This document shows positions 26,174-27,060 of a stretch of DNA of 27,060 bases, in pieces. Where the stretch lies: assembly GCA_943704415.1 (NCBI GenBank), contig CALSCO010000275.1, positions 1-27,060 of the forward strand, read 5' to 3'. The stretch is from Parvularia atlantis (lineage: Eukaryota > Opisthokonta > Rotosphaerida). A program made the position numbers and the translations under genes. The first letter of the stretch is position 1. Each line of letters starts with the position of its first letter. The notes below the pieces were generated by a model, which had not been told where the DNA came from, did no database searches, and saw only the letters and a list, made by a program, of their open reading frames with translations.

Positions 26174-26580
26174 AGAAGGACGCTGCTGCTGCCGTGTGAC
26201 TAGTGCTTTCCCTCTGTGCTGCCAATGTGACTTCCATCAATACCAGAGGTCCTTGCCAATGGCCAGGCTTGTGTCGAGCCGGCGGATGGATGAAACTTGG
26301 CACTATTGCAGACAAAGCGCCGATGAAAGCGCGGATCGCCGAGCTGCATTGCCGCGTTTGCGACAGCAAAGCGGATGCGGTTGTCACTCTCAATTGCCCC
26401 TTTTGTGAGCACAACGTGTCTGCCTTTGCAAACATGTACTGAAAAGCGGCGCCGGAACAGCAGTCACGGTAATTTTTGTGTGCTTTCGCGGCCTGCCAGT
26501 GGGGCTGTCTGTTGTGTGCGAGTTTGTGTGTTGTCTCGCATAAAAAAAAACTGCCAGTGCAAAACACGTTGGTCCGCGCC
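26174..26580. other. Lower-GC intergenic stretch
   Basis: Base composition falls to roughly half GC, against well above 65% around it. A plus-strand open frame at 26203-26442 would encode 79 residues with HCRVC and CPFC pairs, but nothing supports it as a gene. Near 26471 there is AATTTTTG. At 26542-26550 lies A9, equal to T9 on the minus strand about 30 bp past the cdc14 stop. These may be 3' UTR signals of the two flanking convergent genes. No RNA gene is recognised. Confidence 0.5.
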
Positions 26581-27013
26581 TCAGCCGTCCTCGGTCTCCT
26601 CGTCCAGCTCGGCCAGGAACGCCTCAACCGACTGGATGGCGAGGGTGGGCGTGTCGATCGAGACTGTGTTCATGAGCAGCTCGAGGTTGTCGCTGCGCGC
26701 GCGCGGGGCCGTGAGCGCGGCATGCGTGACGCGTGTGCGCACCCACCGCCCGATGTAGGCGGCGATGTTGCGTCCGCGCTCGGTCAGGCCGTCGGCGTCC
26801 GAGTGCGCGGGCTGCGGCCTCCCGAGCGCGCCGGACGCGAGGCGCTGTGGCGGCGTGGGCGGCGCGACTTGGTCGTCGTCGAGGTCCTGGTCGGGCGACA
26901 TGAACAGGTAGAGGAACTCAGCGCACTGCCGCCGGAGGTCGTGCGGCGTCTTGCGGTTCATCATGAGGTTGGCGACGATCTTGAGCCCCGACATGCGCTC
27001 GAATTGCTGTGTA

Positions 27014-27060
<47 letters not shown>
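26581..27060 (-). CDS. cdc14: SIN-type Cdc14 protein, C-terminal part (partial)
   Basis: This is the last exon (26581-27006, 141 residues plus stop) of a gene that continues beyond the right edge. The exon starts QFERMSGLKIVANLMM and goes on with CAEFLYLFMSPDQ. This lines up with LFEQINGLQQICVVF and LEFFYFYLSPE of fission yeast Cdc14, the partner of the Sid1 kinase in the septation initiation network (not the Cdc14 phosphatase). A Pro-, Asp- and Gly-rich insert follows. Then come RGRNIAAYIGRWVRT, like the KQAYLSKYL segment, and an acidic C-terminus. The acceptor is ATACACAG at 27007-27014. Upstream, the intron is a GT/AC microsatellite running to the window edge. Identification rests on one exon. 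Confidence 0.72.
27011..27060. repeat. GT/AC microsatellite in the cdc14 intron
   Basis: A long run of GT dinucleotides (more than 20 units, nearly perfect) reaches the right edge. On the coding (minus) strand it is an AC run ending just before the acceptor. Confidence 0.95.

Noticed and set aside
26203-26442. Elf1-like zinc-ribbon ORF (HCRVC ... CPFC)
   Set aside because: The two cysteine pairs are in the reverse order to Elf1 and the rest does not match. It is probably chance.

Overview
The window looks like a nuclear segment of a very GC-rich, gene-dense unicellular eukaryote. Thirteen protein genes, one of them cut by the right edge, can be rebuilt by splicing. About ninety short introns (mostly 45-65 nt) were inferred by matching exon phases to conserved protein families. 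The 5' splice site is nearly always GTGCG. A branch-like CTGAC, CTCAC or CTCAAC lies near the 3' end, and the acceptor is CAG. Five introns instead begin with GC. The last gene matches the fission-yeast-type (SIN) Cdc14 family, the glycosylase is of the fungal/plant FPG type, and the SET gene matches the animal SETD7 architecture. An early-diverging fungus or another unicellular opisthokont is therefore my best guess, but the taxon is not settled by this sequence.

Layout. Positions 1 to about 1260 carry a decayed LINE reverse transcriptase (minus), possibly extending to about 1700. 1752-3085 is a SETD7-like histone/protein lysine methyltransferase (+). 3109-4420 is an alpha/beta hydrolase (+). 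4459-5633 is a signal-peptide C2H2 membrane protein (-). 5657-6937 is a serine/threonine dehydratase (+). 6938-7529 has no confident gene. 7530-9092 is an Fpg-type DNA glycosylase (+). 9240-9770 is ribosomal protein eL32 (-). 10049-11332 is an RhlG-like short-chain dehydrogenase (-). 11396-16305 is separase (+). 16404-17388 is a four-span membrane protein of NKAIN-like layout (-). 17802-23056 is the INO80 remodelling ATPase (+). 23089-24870 is a leucine-rich-repeat protein (-). 24971-26173 is MAF1, the RNA polymerase III repressor (+). 26581 to the right edge is the C-terminus of a SIN-type Cdc14 (-).

The genes do not form a pathway. They are housekeeping genes for chromatin, DNA repair, chromosome segregation, translation and metabolism, packed with intergenic gaps as small as 23-38 bp and several divergent pairs that must share promoters. 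The most unusual aspects are the splice-site system (GTGCG donors, frequent GC-AG introns, several AAG acceptors), simple repeats confined mainly to introns, a SETD7 orthologue in a microbial-looking genome, and a C2H2 finger predicted to sit on the luminal or extracellular side of a membrane. I did not find an obvious new multi-gene system.
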